This document shows, one piece after another, positions 26,573 through 35,619 of a stretch of DNA of 64,000 bases (positions within the stretch are counted from its first letter, which is position 1; each line of letters begins with the position of its first letter). The stretch is taken from positions 1 through 64,000 of the forward strand of contig CAYYCX010000004.1 of the NCBI GenBank assembly GCA_964470455.1. Reading direction: 5' to 3'. Under the pieces are notes generated by a model. It searched no databases. It worked only from the letters and a program-made list of their open reading frames with translations, and was not told the DNA's origin. The translations under genes were made by a program, and so were the position numbers. The stretch is from JAWXBM01 sp964470455 (GTDB lineage: Bacteria > Pseudomonadota > Gammaproteobacteria > Xanthomonadales > SZUA-36).

Positions 26573-26782
26573 GCAGTTTTCCTTTCGTGGATTTCAACAG
26601 GGGTGGAACAAGCACAACATATTAACAGGCCGGGAATGACTGAAGGAGCACCACGAACCGGCATCAAGACGGCGGCAGGACTGTTCCAATCACGCTCAAC
26701 ATGGCCACCATCAGCCAAAGTCGCGCCGCAAACCGCTAAAATCCTCCAGAAGCAGGGTCTTTCGCAATTGCTGGAGTTCACC

Positions 26783-28366
26783 GTGACGGTCAGACAAATC
26801 TTCTTCGTCCTCGCAGTGCTGGTTCCGGGCGCGGTGGTTGCGCTGGCGCAATGGTGGCCAGGCGCCTGGTGGGTGTTCGTACTGGTGGTCCCGCTGCTGT
26901 TGGTGGGCCTGGTCGACTGCTTCCAGAAGCGCCACACCATCCGCCGGCTGTATCCGGTGGTGGGCCGGTTCCGCTACCTGCTCGAATCCTTTCGGGCGGA
27001 AATCCAGCAATATTTCGTGGAATCGGAAACCGACGGCATGCCGGTCAGCCGTGAATACCGCTCGCTGATCTACCAGCGGGCCAAGGGCGACCGGGATACG
27101 CGCCCGTTTGGCACGGTGTTTGATGTGAACGCCGATGGATATGAGTGGGTGAATCACTCCATCGCACCCAAAGCGGTGGCCAACCATGATCCGCGCATAC
27201 GGTTTGGCGGGCCCGAATGCACCCAGCCGTACGATGCCTCGCCGCTGAACATTTCCGCCATGAGCTACGGGTCCTTGAGCAAGAACGCCATCATGGCCCT
27301 GAACTGGGGCGCGAAAATGGGCCGGTTTGCTCACAACACCGGCGAAGGGGGCCTGAGCCCTTACCACCTCAAATACGGCGGCGACCTGATCTGGCAGATT
27401 GGTACCGGCTATTTCGGCTGCCGCAATGCCGAGGGCAATTTCGATGCCGATATCTTCCAGGAAAAGGCCGTGCTGCCGGTGGTGAAGATGATTGAAGTCA
27501 AGATTTCACAGGGCGCCAAGCCGGGACACGGTGGCATCCTGCCCAAGGCCAAACTCACCGAAGAGATCGCCCACATCCGCCATGTGCCGATGGGCCAGGA
27601 CGTGGTCTCACCTGCAGCCCACAGCGCTTTTGACTCACCCGCCGGCCTGCTGCAATTCGTGCGTCGTTTGCGGGAACTCAGCGGCGGGAAACCGGTGGGT
27701 TTCAAATTGTGTATCGGCAAGCGCGAAGAGTTCCTGGGCATCTGCAAAGCCATGCTGGAAACCGGCATACTGCCCGACTTCATCACCGTGGATGGTGGCG
27801 AAGGCGGCACCGGTGCCGCCCCCACGGAGTTCACCAATGCGGTGGGGACGCCATTGCGCGATGCACTGATTTTCGTGAACTCCGCGCTGATCGGAATCGG
27901 CGTGCGCGACAAGGTGCGCATCATCGCCGCCGGGAAAATATTTTCGGCTTTTCACCTGCTGCGCATCATTGCCCTGGGCGCTGACACTGCCAATTCCGCC
28001 CGTGGCATGATGTTCTCACTGGGCTGCGTGCAATCCCGCTCCTGCCATACCGATAACTGCCCGACGGGCGTGGCCACACAGAATCCGGCCCGCTACAAGG
28101 CTCTGGTGGTGGAAGACAAAGCCAGGCGTGTGTTCAATTTCCATCGGGAAACCATCGAAAATCTCACCGAGTTACTGGCGGTGGCAGGGCTGGAGTGCCT
28201 CAGTGAGCTGGAGCCCCGGCATATCAATCACCGGGTCAAGGGCACGATAATTCGCGATTACGCGCAGATGTACCCGCGCATCAGCCCACGCTGCCTGCTG
28301 GACGAAGACTGCGTTCCCGAAGATTGGCGCAATGACTGGAAACTGGCGAACGCCAGCCAGTGGTAG
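26783..28366 (+). CDS. FMN-binding glutamate synthase family protein (membrane-anchored GltB-like)
   Basis: A 527-residue protein with two N-terminal hydrophobic segments (about residues 5-22 and 29-45) and a glutamate-synthase central/FMN domain. Landmarks are NISAMSYGSLSKNAIMALNWGAK, the FMN-site loop TVDGGEGGTGAAP, and LGCVQSRSCHTDNCPTGVATQ, whose cysteines match the [3Fe-4S] site. The GTG at 26783 has GGAG 6 bases upstream, which decides it over earlier in-frame starts. It lacks the amidotransferase domain, so it is not a complete glutamate synthase; related stand-alone proteins are of uncertain function. Confidence 0.85.
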   Translation: MTVRQIFFVLAVLVPGAVVALAQWWPGAWWVFVLVVPLLLVGLVDCFQKRHTIRRLYPVVGRFRYLLESFRAEIQQYFVESETDGMPVSREYRSLIYQRAKGDRDTRPFGTVFDVNADGYEWVNHSIAPKAVANHDPRIRFGGPECTQPYDASPLNISAMSYGSLSKNAIMALNWGAKMGRFAHNTGEGGLSPYHLKYGGDLIWQIGTGYFGCRNAEGNFDADIFQEKAVLPVVKMIEVKISQGAKPGHGGILPKAKLTEEIAHIRHVPMGQDVVSPAAHSAFDSPAGLLQFVRRLRELSGGKPVGFKLCIGKREEFLGICKAMLETGILPDFITVDGGEGGTGAAPTEFTNAVGTPLRDALIFVNSALIGIGVRDKVRIIAAGKIFSAFHLLRIIALGADTANSARGMMFSLGCVQSRSCHTDNCPTGVATQNPARYKALVVEDKARRVFNFHRETIENLTELLAVAGLECLSELEPRHINHRVKGTIIRDYAQMYPRISPRCLLDEDCVPEDWRNDWKLANASQW

Positions 28367-28395
28367 GCCCCCCTGGCCGGAAGATTGCAGAATGC

Positions 28396-28513
28396 GCAGG
28401 AGCGGCGCCAGCCGCGACGTTGCGAGGTCGGGGATGAATCCCCTCCTACGGCCATCCATGTAGGAGCGGCTTCAGCCGCGACATCCCGGGGTCGGCGCTG
28501 AAGCGCCTCCTAC
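28396..28513. repeat. REP/BIME pair, locus 2
   Basis: Two GTAGGAGCGGC-type palindromes lie in tandem: about 28396-28449 and 28459-28513. The second has TGTAGGAGCGGCTTCAGCCG at its left and GCGCTGAAGCGCCTCCTAC at its right. Its end overlaps the stop codon of the glycosylase gene (28510-28512). Confidence 0.8.
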
Positions 28514-29109
28514 GCTTCAAGGATTTCCCTTACGCGTGACTGCAGCAGTGGCAGCATTTCAGCTTCGACGTGCGGGTTGCTTTTCAGCCAGCGGACATTG
28601 CGCGGGCTGGGATGTGGCAAGGGCATGAGTTCCGGCCAAAAATCTTTCCAGCCGGCCACCGTGTCTCGCAGAGTCGCTCCGCAGCCGTCCTGCAGGTGCC
28701 AGCGGTTGGCATACTGGCCCAGCAGCACGGTGAGCCGGATATCGGTCATTCCATCGAGAAGCCTTCGCCGCCAGGCAGGCGCGCACTCCGCGCGCGGCGG
28801 CAAGTCACCCCCTTTGCCGGTGCCGGGATAGCAGAATCCCATGGGCACCACGGCAAACAACCCCGGATCATAAAAGGTATCGCGATCAACCCCCAGCCAG
28901 GCGCGCAGGCGGTCGCCGGAAGGATCATCAAACGGCCGGCCTTTGCCGTGCGTGATGCGCCCCGGTGCCTGGCCGGCCACCAGGATGCGCGAGTGAACAC
29001 TGGCCTGGAGTATCGGCCTGGCGCCAAGTGGCAGGCCAGTGCACAGCTGGCAGGCGCGAACGGAACGCAACAATGAATTGAATTTTGTGGCGGACTGGTT
29101 GTTCTTCAC
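28510..29109 (-). CDS. Uracil-DNA glycosylase family protein
   Basis: A 199-residue protein of the uracil-DNA glycosylase superfamily. It has ACQLCTGLPLGARP at the N-terminus, the active-site-1 type segment VAGQAPGRITHGKGRPFDDPSG and the second motif PLPHPSPRN. Only a CxxC pair is seen near the N-terminus, so a full [4Fe-4S] ligand set is not evident. The start is GTG at 29109. The stop codon TAG lies within a REP palindrome, which probably set the present C-terminus. It may act on uracil or other deaminated bases in DNA; activity is not proven. Confidence 0.82.
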   Translation of the reverse strand: MKNNQSATKFNSLLRSVRACQLCTGLPLGARPILQASVHSRILVAGQAPGRITHGKGRPFDDPSGDRLRAWLGVDRDTFYDPGLFAVVPMGFCYPGTGKGGDLPPRAECAPAWRRRLLDGMTDIRLTVLLGQYANRWHLQDGCGATLRDTVAGWKDFWPELMPLPHPSPRNVRWLKSNPHVEAEMLPLLQSRVREILEA

Positions 29110-29221
29110 TGGCTGTTCATCATCGGCTTGGTCGCAGGCCCTTGGCGCCCTTGATTCTACCCGCTGGCATGATTGGTTGGCTGTTTGGCTATAATCCGGG
29201 CTGGTCTTCGGGAGCTTCGTG

Positions 29222-30595
29222 ATGCATTCAAAAATCCTGCTGGTCCTGTTGCTGCTTGCCAGCGCATCCAGCCACGCACAGGAAAGCCTGCGGCCCTCTC
29301 AACCTGTTGCCATCGTCGGCGGCATGTTGCTCGATGGCCACGAAGCAGAACCCATTCACCACAGCGTTGTGGTATTTGAAAATGGCCGGATCACGGCCGT
29401 GGGAAATCGGGACAATACCGTCATCCCCGACAACGCGGTGGTCATCGACGCCGGTGGCCGAACCGTAATGCCCGGCCTGATCGATGCGCATATCCACATC
29501 GACCTGATCGGCCATGGTTCATACGCGCGACTGTATGAGTTCATGAACGGCATGGAGCGCATTGAAGAGTTCATGACCATCGCCGCCAGGCAGATGATGC
29601 GCGCCGGTGTCACTACCGGGCTGGACCTGGGTGCGCCTTTCCAGGCCTTTGGTTTCCGCAAGCGGGTGGATAGTGGTGAGATTCCCGGACCGCGCCTGTT
29701 GCTGTCGGGTCCCTGGATCACGCGTATCGATTACGACATCATTCCTGATGAGTATGAAATCATCATCAACTCGCCGCAGCAGGCGGCACAGAAGACACGC
29801 GAGCTGATCAAGCGTGGCGTGGACGTGATCAAGGTGTGGGAAGGCTTGACGCCGGAAGACTACCGCGCCGTGGTGGAGGTGGCGCACGAAGCCGGTATCA
29901 AAGTGCATGCGCACCTGTATGAGCCCGAGCGCATCCGCTACGCACTCGATGCCGGCGTTGATGTGTTCCAGCACGTGGGCTCGGCGGGAAACCCGCCCTA
30001 CGGTGATGCATTAATCGCCGAGATCGCGCACCGCAATATACCGGTAGTGCAAACCATTGCCCATCGCATCTGGGTGTACCCGGCAACGCTGGAATTTCCC
30101 GAACGCCTGTACGACCCGGTGTACCGCAAGGACATGCCTGCCGATATCTACGCCGAGTTCATCGCATCGGTAGAGAACTACCGGCAGTTGTCCTATTTCA
30201 ATGATATTGCCCGCGAAACCCGCAACTCACGCGTGGCCGCGCGGCAATTCATCGAAGGCGGCGCCGTCATCGGTGTCGGCACCGATGCCGCTTCACCACT
30301 CAACATGCATACCGAAGCCATGTGGCGCGAGATGTCCGCGCTGGTGGAAAGCGGCATGTCCCCCATGGAGGTGATCTCCGCCGCCACCAAAACCAATGCG
30401 CGCATCCTCGGCCTGGAAGATGAACTGGGTACGATTGAGCCAGGAAAACTCGCCGACATCATCATCGTCGATGGAAATCCGCTGCGGAATATCGAGGTGC
30501 TGGACTATGTGGATGTGGTGATCAAGGATGGCGTGGTGTGGTACTCCGAGCGCGCGGCGCATGGGCCGGTCACGACAGTGGGCCACGCTTTCTGA
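29222..30595 (+). CDS. Exported amidohydrolase family protein
   Basis: A 457-residue metal-dependent hydrolase of the imidazolonepropionase/prolidase-like amidohydrolase group, probably periplasmic because of the N-terminal Sec signal (KILLVLLLLASASSHAQ). Metal-site motifs are MPGLIDAHIHIDL (HxH), the probable lysine in VDVIKVWEG, VHAHLYEPE, FQHVGSAG and GVGTDAASPLNMH. The C-terminal LGTIEPGKLADIIIVDGNPL is typical. GGGAG lies 8 bases before the ATG at 29222. The substrate is unknown, and it is the last gene before the catabolic island. Confidence 0.85.
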   Translation: MHSKILLVLLLLASASSHAQESLRPSQPVAIVGGMLLDGHEAEPIHHSVVVFENGRITAVGNRDNTVIPDNAVVIDAGGRTVMPGLIDAHIHIDLIGHGSYARLYEFMNGMERIEEFMTIAARQMMRAGVTTGLDLGAPFQAFGFRKRVDSGEIPGPRLLLSGPWITRIDYDIIPDEYEIIINSPQQAAQKTRELIKRGVDVIKVWEGLTPEDYRAVVEVAHEAGIKVHAHLYEPERIRYALDAGVDVFQHVGSAGNPPYGDALIAEIAHRNIPVVQTIAHRIWVYPATLEFPERLYDPVYRKDMPADIYAEFIASVENYRQLSYFNDIARETRNSRVAARQFIEGGAVIGVGTDAASPLNMHTEAMWREMSALVESGMSPMEVISAATKTNARILGLEDELGTIEPGKLADIIIVDGNPLRNIEVLDYVDVVIKDGVVWYSERAAHGPVTTVGHAF

Positions 30596-30608
30596 CAGCG
30601 CTCGCAGC

Positions 30609-30663
30609 TGTAGGAGGCGCTTTAGCGCCGAACCTGCACCTGTCGGGGCTGAAGCCCCTCCAA
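30609..30663. repeat. REP palindrome, locus 3
   Basis: TGTAGGAGGCGCTTTAGCGC at the left and GGGGCTGAAGCCCCTCCAAC at the right repeat the pattern of the other two loci. It lies between convergent genes, the usual REP location. Confidence 0.75.
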
Positions 30664-30680
30664 CCATAATAAAGGGCGGT

Positions 30681-32189
30681 TCAAACCGCGATGCCGGCCA
30701 GCCGCTCCTGCTCCAGCGGCGTGAACCGCGGGCTGTCAATCATGCCGAACTCGGCGGCGTGGCGGGCAACGAGTTGGGTCGCCCGGTCCAGCGGGTTTGG
30801 CCCAGCCAGCCGGAATACCGCGGCGCACAAAGGCCCGAACCACAGGGCGCGCTCGATTTCCGGCCACTCCGCAGGATCGGGTTCAGCGCCGATCGCGCGG
30901 GCAAACATCATGGCGAGGTGGTGCATGGGCAGTTTCTGGGCAGGACTCCAGCTGTCCAGGTAGGCCTGCAATCCGCGGCGCATTTCATCCTCGTCCGGCA
31001 ACGCAATCCGCTGTGACCAGATGCAGGCGATCCACCGGGCCTGCAGTTCCAGCACCGGAAAATACGGCCCCACCTGGTTATAGAAACCGGCCATGGCAAA
31101 GCCAGGAAGATCGGGGTGAAACGTATGCTGGTACAGGCCCAGCTGTTGGGGCGTGAGTTGCAGATTCCGGGCTTCTTTTTCACCCAGGAACGGAAAACCC
31201 AGCTGGTAGCCGGTGGCGAAGATGATGGCGTCAAAGGGCTGTTGGCTGCCATCCACAAACTGCACCGATTGCTCGTCGATCTGCTGCAGCCATGGACGCA
31301 CCTGAATGCGTTGCTGCCTTACCAGGCCCAGGAATTGGGCGCACTTCGTAGTGCCGGCTTTGCGCAGATCCGCATCGGGGCACGGCGCGCCGAAGTCCTG
31401 CGGGCTGCCAAACTCCATCAGCACCCAATCACGCATACGCTGCGCCGTCACGGCGCTGTCTAGCCGCTCAGCTGCCAACGCTTCAAACAAGCTGAAGTTG
31501 ATGTGGTCAGTAGGCACGCCCCCGGCCAGCTTGCCCAGCACATAGCGCTGGTTACGGTAAGCGCAGCAGACGCTTGCGGCACCGTGCAGCGCCAGGTCAG
31601 AAGCGATTTCGAGTGCCGATATGGCGCCACCGGCAACCAGCACGCGCTTGCCGCGGAATTTATCCGGGCCCATGTACGCATGCGAATGCAGGATATCGAG
31701 TCCGCCGGCTTGTTGCCGCGCCTGAAGCAGGCCCATGATTTCAGGAATGTACGGCCGGTTGAAGCGCCCGCTGGCCACCAGCACAAAATCAAACGTTTCA
31801 ACCTGAACCGGGGCGGCAGCCGGCTGCCAGCTGACCTTCCAGCGGCCTGTGGCTTCCCGCTCAACAGACACCACCGGTGAATTCAGGCGCAGGCAGCCGC
31901 GAATTCCAAATGTGTCGATGTAGCGGTTCAGGTAATCGTGAACCTGTTCCGCCGCTGGAAACGCGGGCAATCCGGGCAAATGCTCCAGGTCGCTGAACCG
32001 GGTCATGACGCGCGAGGTGTTGGTTGGCATGCCGGGCCAGATGCCGCTGAGGGAATTCTGCACATGCCAATGGCCGCCGGGCTGGTCGCTCTGCTCAAAA
32101 ACGGCAGGCTGAAGGCCCTCCTGCAACAGGAATTTCGCGGCGACAATCCCGCTGGGGCCAGCGCCGATAATGGCAACGCGTTGATGCAT
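30681..32189 (-). CDS. Flavin-containing monooxygenase-like protein
   Basis: A 502-residue FAD/NADPH oxygenase of the FMO/Baeyer-Villiger superfamily. It has the FAD motif IIGAGPSGIVAAKFL at the N-terminus, the GGHW segment, the FMO-type region SHAYMGPDKFRGKRVLVAGG with the second Rossmann GGAISALEIA, and the FATGYQLGF motif. The identity-type motif FxGxxxHxxxY/F is only loosely matched, so the reaction (N-, S- or ketone oxygenation) cannot be fixed. It is on the same strand as the glycerate operon 93 bases upstream of it and may be its last member. Confidence 0.82.
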   Translation of the reverse strand: MHQRVAIIGAGPSGIVAAKFLLQEGLQPAVFEQSDQPGGHWHVQNSLSGIWPGMPTNTSRVMTRFSDLEHLPGLPAFPAAEQVHDYLNRYIDTFGIRGCLRLNSPVVSVEREATGRWKVSWQPAAAPVQVETFDFVLVASGRFNRPYIPEIMGLLQARQQAGGLDILHSHAYMGPDKFRGKRVLVAGGAISALEIASDLALHGAASVCCAYRNQRYVLGKLAGGVPTDHINFSLFEALAAERLDSAVTAQRMRDWVLMEFGSPQDFGAPCPDADLRKAGTTKCAQFLGLVRQQRIQVRPWLQQIDEQSVQFVDGSQQPFDAIIFATGYQLGFPFLGEKEARNLQLTPQQLGLYQHTFHPDLPGFAMAGFYNQVGPYFPVLELQARWIACIWSQRIALPDEDEMRRGLQAYLDSWSPAQKLPMHHLAMMFARAIGAEPDPAEWPEIERALWFGPLCAAVFRLAGPNPLDRATQLVARHAAEFGMIDSPRFTPLEQERLAGIAV

Positions 32190-32222
32190 GATCTGTCAGA
32201 CCGGAAAACAGTTGTTGCAGAC

Positions 32223-32273
32223 TAGTGGCCTGTAACAACCAAATCAATAGCGCCTGGCTCGGTTTGGCGGCGC
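32223..32273. repeat. Half copy of the MITE-like element
   Basis: Starting TAGTGGCCTGTAACA, this stretch of about 51 bases matches the reverse complement of 20700-20750 with few mismatches (for example the shared CTCGGTTTGGCGGCGC). It begins 10 bases after the stop of glycerate kinase copy 2. Confidence 0.75.
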
Positions 32274-32282
32274 CTGTTCGCA

Positions 32283-33437
32283 CTACTTGACGATGGCGAT
32301 TACCAGGTCCATCACGTTGGTATCGGTGGGGCCTGAATGGAACAGGCAATGCCGCTCGGCGAGATAGGTGCCGGCATCCGCGCGCAACAACGCTGCTTCC
32401 GCAGCAGCTGGCTCGTCGACGGTATTGCCATCGACGAACGCACCCGCAAACTCCGTAGGGCCATCGGTGCCATCCGTACCGGCCACCAGCACGGCGATGT
32501 CCGTCCTGCCCTGGATCTTCAGCGCAATTGCCAACGCCAGGCTCTGGTTTCGGCCACCGCAGCCAGGGTTGGCGGGCAATTCGATGGTGGGCTCGCCGCC
32601 CCAGATGTAGACCCCCGCCATCGCGCCAGCCAGCGTTTCGAAAATGTTTTCCGCCACCTGGGCCACATCCTGGTAGAGGGATTCCTCATTGAGCCGCACC
32701 TGCAAACCGAGCTTGCCGGCTTCCAGAGCCGCGGCATTGCGGGCCACCGCGTTGGATGCCACCACCCGAGCGCCCACGTTGGCCGTGGTGCGGGCAGGGT
32801 CGCCAATGCCGCCGCCAATGACTGCCAGCGAATCGCCCTGCACATCCGACAGCGCATAAACCCGCGTTTCGCAGCCATGGAAATGGCTGAGCAGCTTGCC
32901 CGCCTTGATACAGGAAACCCGGCCGCGCAGGCGGTTGATCTCGGCAATGGATTTTCCCGAAGCCAGCCACTCCGCGGTCATGTCCTGCAGGCCCTGCAGG
33001 CCATATCCAGGCTGCAGGTGTTCAACCAGCGCAGATGCGCCACCGGACACCAGCAGGAGCAGGCGAGTGGAAGTCCGTGCTTCGGTAACGGCCTGGAAAA
33101 TCATCCTGCCGGCAAGCAGGGATTGCTCGTCCGGTACCGGGTGGCCCGCCTCCATTATGGTGGTGCGCGGCACGGATCGGCAGGCCGGGTCGATGTGGTG
33201 GTATTTGCTGACGATAATCGAGCGGGTCGAGCGGGAAACGCAATCCCGCGCTCCCAGATACATGCTGCAGGCTGCCTTGCCGATCGCGATCACCAGGCTG
33301 GCAAGGAAGTCCCCATCCTCTTCCAGCGCAGCGGCAACAGCGCGCTTCCCGGACACCGACTCTACTCCGGCGCGCCACAGGTGCTTCAGTACCAGCGAAT
33401 GGGCGGTATCGCTTTCTGCAAGCACTTGAGGAGCCAT
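32283..33437 (-). CDS. Glycerate 2-kinase, DUF4147/MOFRL family, copy 2
   Basis: A 384-residue homologue of the kinase at 19275. It shares AIGKAACSMYLGA, LLLLVSGGASALVEHL, NRLRGRVSCIKAGKL, SDVQGDSLAVIGGG and the MOFRL motifs VYIWGGEPTIEL and AGTDGTDGPTEFAGAF. The ATG at 33437 has AAGG 8 bases upstream; a TTG at 33452 would overlap the preceding gene. It is the last enzyme of a four-gene unit (carrier, hydroxyacid oxidase, hydroxyacid dehydrogenase, kinase) and probably phosphorylates D-glycerate. Confidence 0.86.
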   Translation of the reverse strand: MAPQVLAESDTAHSLVLKHLWRAGVESVSGKRAVAAALEEDGDFLASLVIAIGKAACSMYLGARDCVSRSTRSIIVSKYHHIDPACRSVPRTTIMEAGHPVPDEQSLLAGRMIFQAVTEARTSTRLLLLVSGGASALVEHLQPGYGLQGLQDMTAEWLASGKSIAEINRLRGRVSCIKAGKLLSHFHGCETRVYALSDVQGDSLAVIGGGIGDPARTTANVGARVVASNAVARNAAALEAGKLGLQVRLNEESLYQDVAQVAENIFETLAGAMAGVYIWGGEPTIELPANPGCGGRNQSLALAIALKIQGRTDIAVLVAGTDGTDGPTEFAGAFVDGNTVDEPAAAEAALLRADAGTYLAERHCLFHSGPTDTNVMDLVIAIVK

Positions 33438-33448
33438 TGAGTGAACCT

Positions 33449-34426
33449 TCAAACCACGCGGTCGCGGGGCGGCCGGCCGGCAAAAAATTCCACCAGGTTG
33501 TCCACCATGCGGTTGCCCATGGCCGAGCGGGTCTCGTGCGTGGCGCTGCCCAGGTGCGGCAGCAGCACGGCATTCTCCAGCTGCAGCAGGCCGGGCTCGA
33601 TGGCCGGCTCGCGCTCGTAGACATCCAGGCCAGCGGCGCCGAGCGTGCCGTTGCCAAGCGCCTGCGCCAGCGCCGCTTCATCCACCACATTACCGCGCGC
33701 GGTGTTGATCAGGGCCGACTCCGGCCCCAGCCACTCAAGCGCCTGCGCATCGATCAGGTGGCGCGTTTCGGCGGTGCTGGGGCAATGCAGCGACACATAA
33801 TCGCTGGCCTCCAGCAACTCCTGCAGCGAAGCACACTGCCGCGCGCCATATTTTTCCAGCAAGGCGCCATCCACGGGCGATCGGTTATGCACGAGGATTT
33901 TCATGCCAAAACCGGCGTGCGCGCGGCGAGCAACAGCCTGCGCGATGCGGCCGAACCCCACCAGCCCGAGTGTTCTGCCGCTGACTTCATGCCCCAGCAA
34001 TTGCAGCGGCTGCCAGCCGGTCCAGTCACCCCGGCGCAACAGGCGCTCACCTTCGCCGGCACGGCGCGCCACCATCAGCAGCAGGGTGATGGCCAGGTCG
34101 GCGGTGGCTTCGGTGAGCACATCGGGCGTGTTGGTCACCACGATGCCGCGCGCCCGCGCAGCCGGAATATCGATGTTGTCGTAGCCCACACCGAAATTCG
34201 CGATGATGCGCAGGCGCTCGCCGGCATCACCGATCAGCCCGGCGGGAATGCGGTCGGCCACGGTGGGGCAGATGGCATCGGCCTTGCCGGCCAGGTCCGC
34301 CAGCGAGCCATCACCCTGGCCATTGCCATCGTGCGCGCGCAGCACGTGGAATTCATGCCGCAACCGCTCCTCCACATCGGGTGTCAGCGAGCGGGTTTGA
34401 ATGACGGTGGGTTTGCCGGCAGCCAT
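33449..34426 (-). CDS. D-isomer 2-hydroxyacid dehydrogenase (glyoxylate/hydroxypyruvate reductase type)
   Basis: A 325-residue NAD(P)-dependent dehydrogenase. It has the nucleotide motif GLVGFGRIAQAVARRA, and the catalytic triad is visible as Arg in NTARGNVVDE, Glu in GLDVYEREP and His in LPHLGSATHET. The N-terminal NFGVGYDNIDIPAA is standard. It stands 11 bases before the glycerate kinase start and 41 bases after the hydroxyacid oxidase stop. In this setting reduction of hydroxypyruvate or glyoxylate is the best guess; PdxB or lactate dehydrogenase activity is less likely. Confidence 0.9.
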   Translation of the reverse strand: MAAGKPTVIQTRSLTPDVEERLRHEFHVLRAHDGNGQGDGSLADLAGKADAICPTVADRIPAGLIGDAGERLRIIANFGVGYDNIDIPAARARGIVVTNTPDVLTEATADLAITLLLMVARRAGEGERLLRRGDWTGWQPLQLLGHEVSGRTLGLVGFGRIAQAVARRAHAGFGMKILVHNRSPVDGALLEKYGARQCASLQELLEASDYVSLHCPSTAETRHLIDAQALEWLGPESALINTARGNVVDEAALAQALGNGTLGAAGLDVYEREPAIEPGLLQLENAVLLPHLGSATHETRSAMGNRMVDNLVEFFAGRPPRDRVV

Positions 34427-34467
34427 GGGTATCTTATACAGGCAGTCAGAGTGAATGGAAAACCGGC

Positions 34468-35619
34468 TCAGTGTCGAAACGCCAGATTGGACGGCTGCAA
34501 TTCGTCCAGGCGGCTGCAGCCCATCAGGTACATGTCGCGTTCCAGTTCCGCACGCAGCAGCGTGGTGGCGCGCTCCACACCGGCATAACCGGCGCCGGCC
34601 AGCGCATACAGGTATTGGCGTCCACCCGAACAGGCCGTAGCGCCCATGGCCAGCGCTTTCAGAACGTGGGTACCGCGGCGGATTCCGCCATCGAGTATCA
34701 CTTCGATTTCTCCGCCAACGGCATCCAGGATTGCAGCCAGTTGGTCAAACGGCGCGCGCGAACCATCCAGCTGGCGGCCGCCGTGGTTGGAGACGATGAT
34801 GGCGCTGGCGCCGATGTCCACACAGCGCCGGGCGTCGGCCACCGACATTACCCCCTTGATGGCGAATGGCCCACCCCACTCCGCCACCACCGCAGCGGCA
34901 TCGTCCCAGCTGATGCTGCGCTTCAGGTGGGTATTGAGGTAATCAACCACGGATGACTGCACGCCCGTGCCCGCCTTGATGAAGCCGGAAATGTTCGGCA
35001 GGTCAAACGGTTCGCGCAACAGGTAGTTCAGTGACCATTGCAGGTGCGTGGCGAAACTCAGCAGGCTGCGCGCCGTCAGTTTTGGCGGTGTGGACATGCC
35101 AGTGATGAAATCGCGTTCGCGGTTGCCAGCCACGACGGTATCGACGGTCAGCGTCAGCGCGGCGAAGCCGGCGGCCTTGCAGCGCTCGATCATGCTGGAA
35201 GTGAGCGCTGAATCATTGTGGATGTACAGCTGGAACAGTTTGGGCGCAGTGGAGCAGGCCGCCAGCTCCTCGATGCTGCGCGTACCCAGCGTGGACACAC
35301 CAAACAGCGTGCCGAATTTTTCCGCGACGCGCGCGATCGCCCGTTCACCTTCATGGTGGAACAACCGCTGCATGGCCGTGGGTGAGAAGAAATAAGGCAT
35401 GGCCAGCTTCTGGCCCAGCACTTCAACCGAAAGATCGATCCGCTCCACGCCCGCGAGCACATTCGGCACCAGGTCGATCTCATCAAACGCCGCGGTGTTG
35501 CGCTTCAGGGTGATTTCGTCATCGGCACCACCATCAATGTAATGGAAGATCGGCGCCGGTAATCGTTGCTTCGCCAGTTCGCGGAAGTTTTCCGTGCGGC
35601 AACAATGCTTCAGCTTCAT
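34468..35619 (-). CDS. FMN-dependent alpha-hydroxy acid oxidase
   Basis: A 383-residue (S)-2-hydroxyacid oxidase/dehydrogenase of the glycolate oxidase, lactate dehydrogenase and mandelate dehydrogenase family. It contains HYIDGGADDEITLKRN, the active-site histidine in SNHGGRQLDGSRAPFDQL and the FMN-phosphate region DGGIRRGTHVLKALAMGA. Its ATG overlaps the stop of the upstream MFS gene (TGATG), implying translational coupling. No transmembrane insertion loop of the membrane-bound type is obvious. It would oxidise the imported 2-hydroxyacid to a 2-oxoacid. Confidence 0.9.
   Translation of the reverse strand: MKLKHCCRTENFRELAKQRLPAPIFHYIDGGADDEITLKRNTAAFDEIDLVPNVLAGVERIDLSVEVLGQKLAMPYFFSPTAMQRLFHHEGERAIARVAEKFGTLFGVSTLGTRSIEELAACSTAPKLFQLYIHNDSALTSSMIERCKAAGFAALTLTVDTVVAGNRERDFITGMSTPPKLTARSLLSFATHLQWSLNYLLREPFDLPNISGFIKAGTGVQSSVVDYLNTHLKRSISWDDAAAVVAEWGGPFAIKGVMSVADARRCVDIGASAIIVSNHGGRQLDGSRAPFDQLAAILDAVGGEIEVILDGGIRRGTHVLKALAMGATACSGGRQYLYALAGAGYAGVERATTLLRAELERDMYLMGCSRLDELQPSNLAFRH

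Noticed and set aside
26603..26782. Earlier start for the glutamate-synthase-like protein
   Set aside because: The GTG at 26783 has a well-spaced GGAG and opens directly into the membrane anchor; the upstream residues look like untranslated leader.
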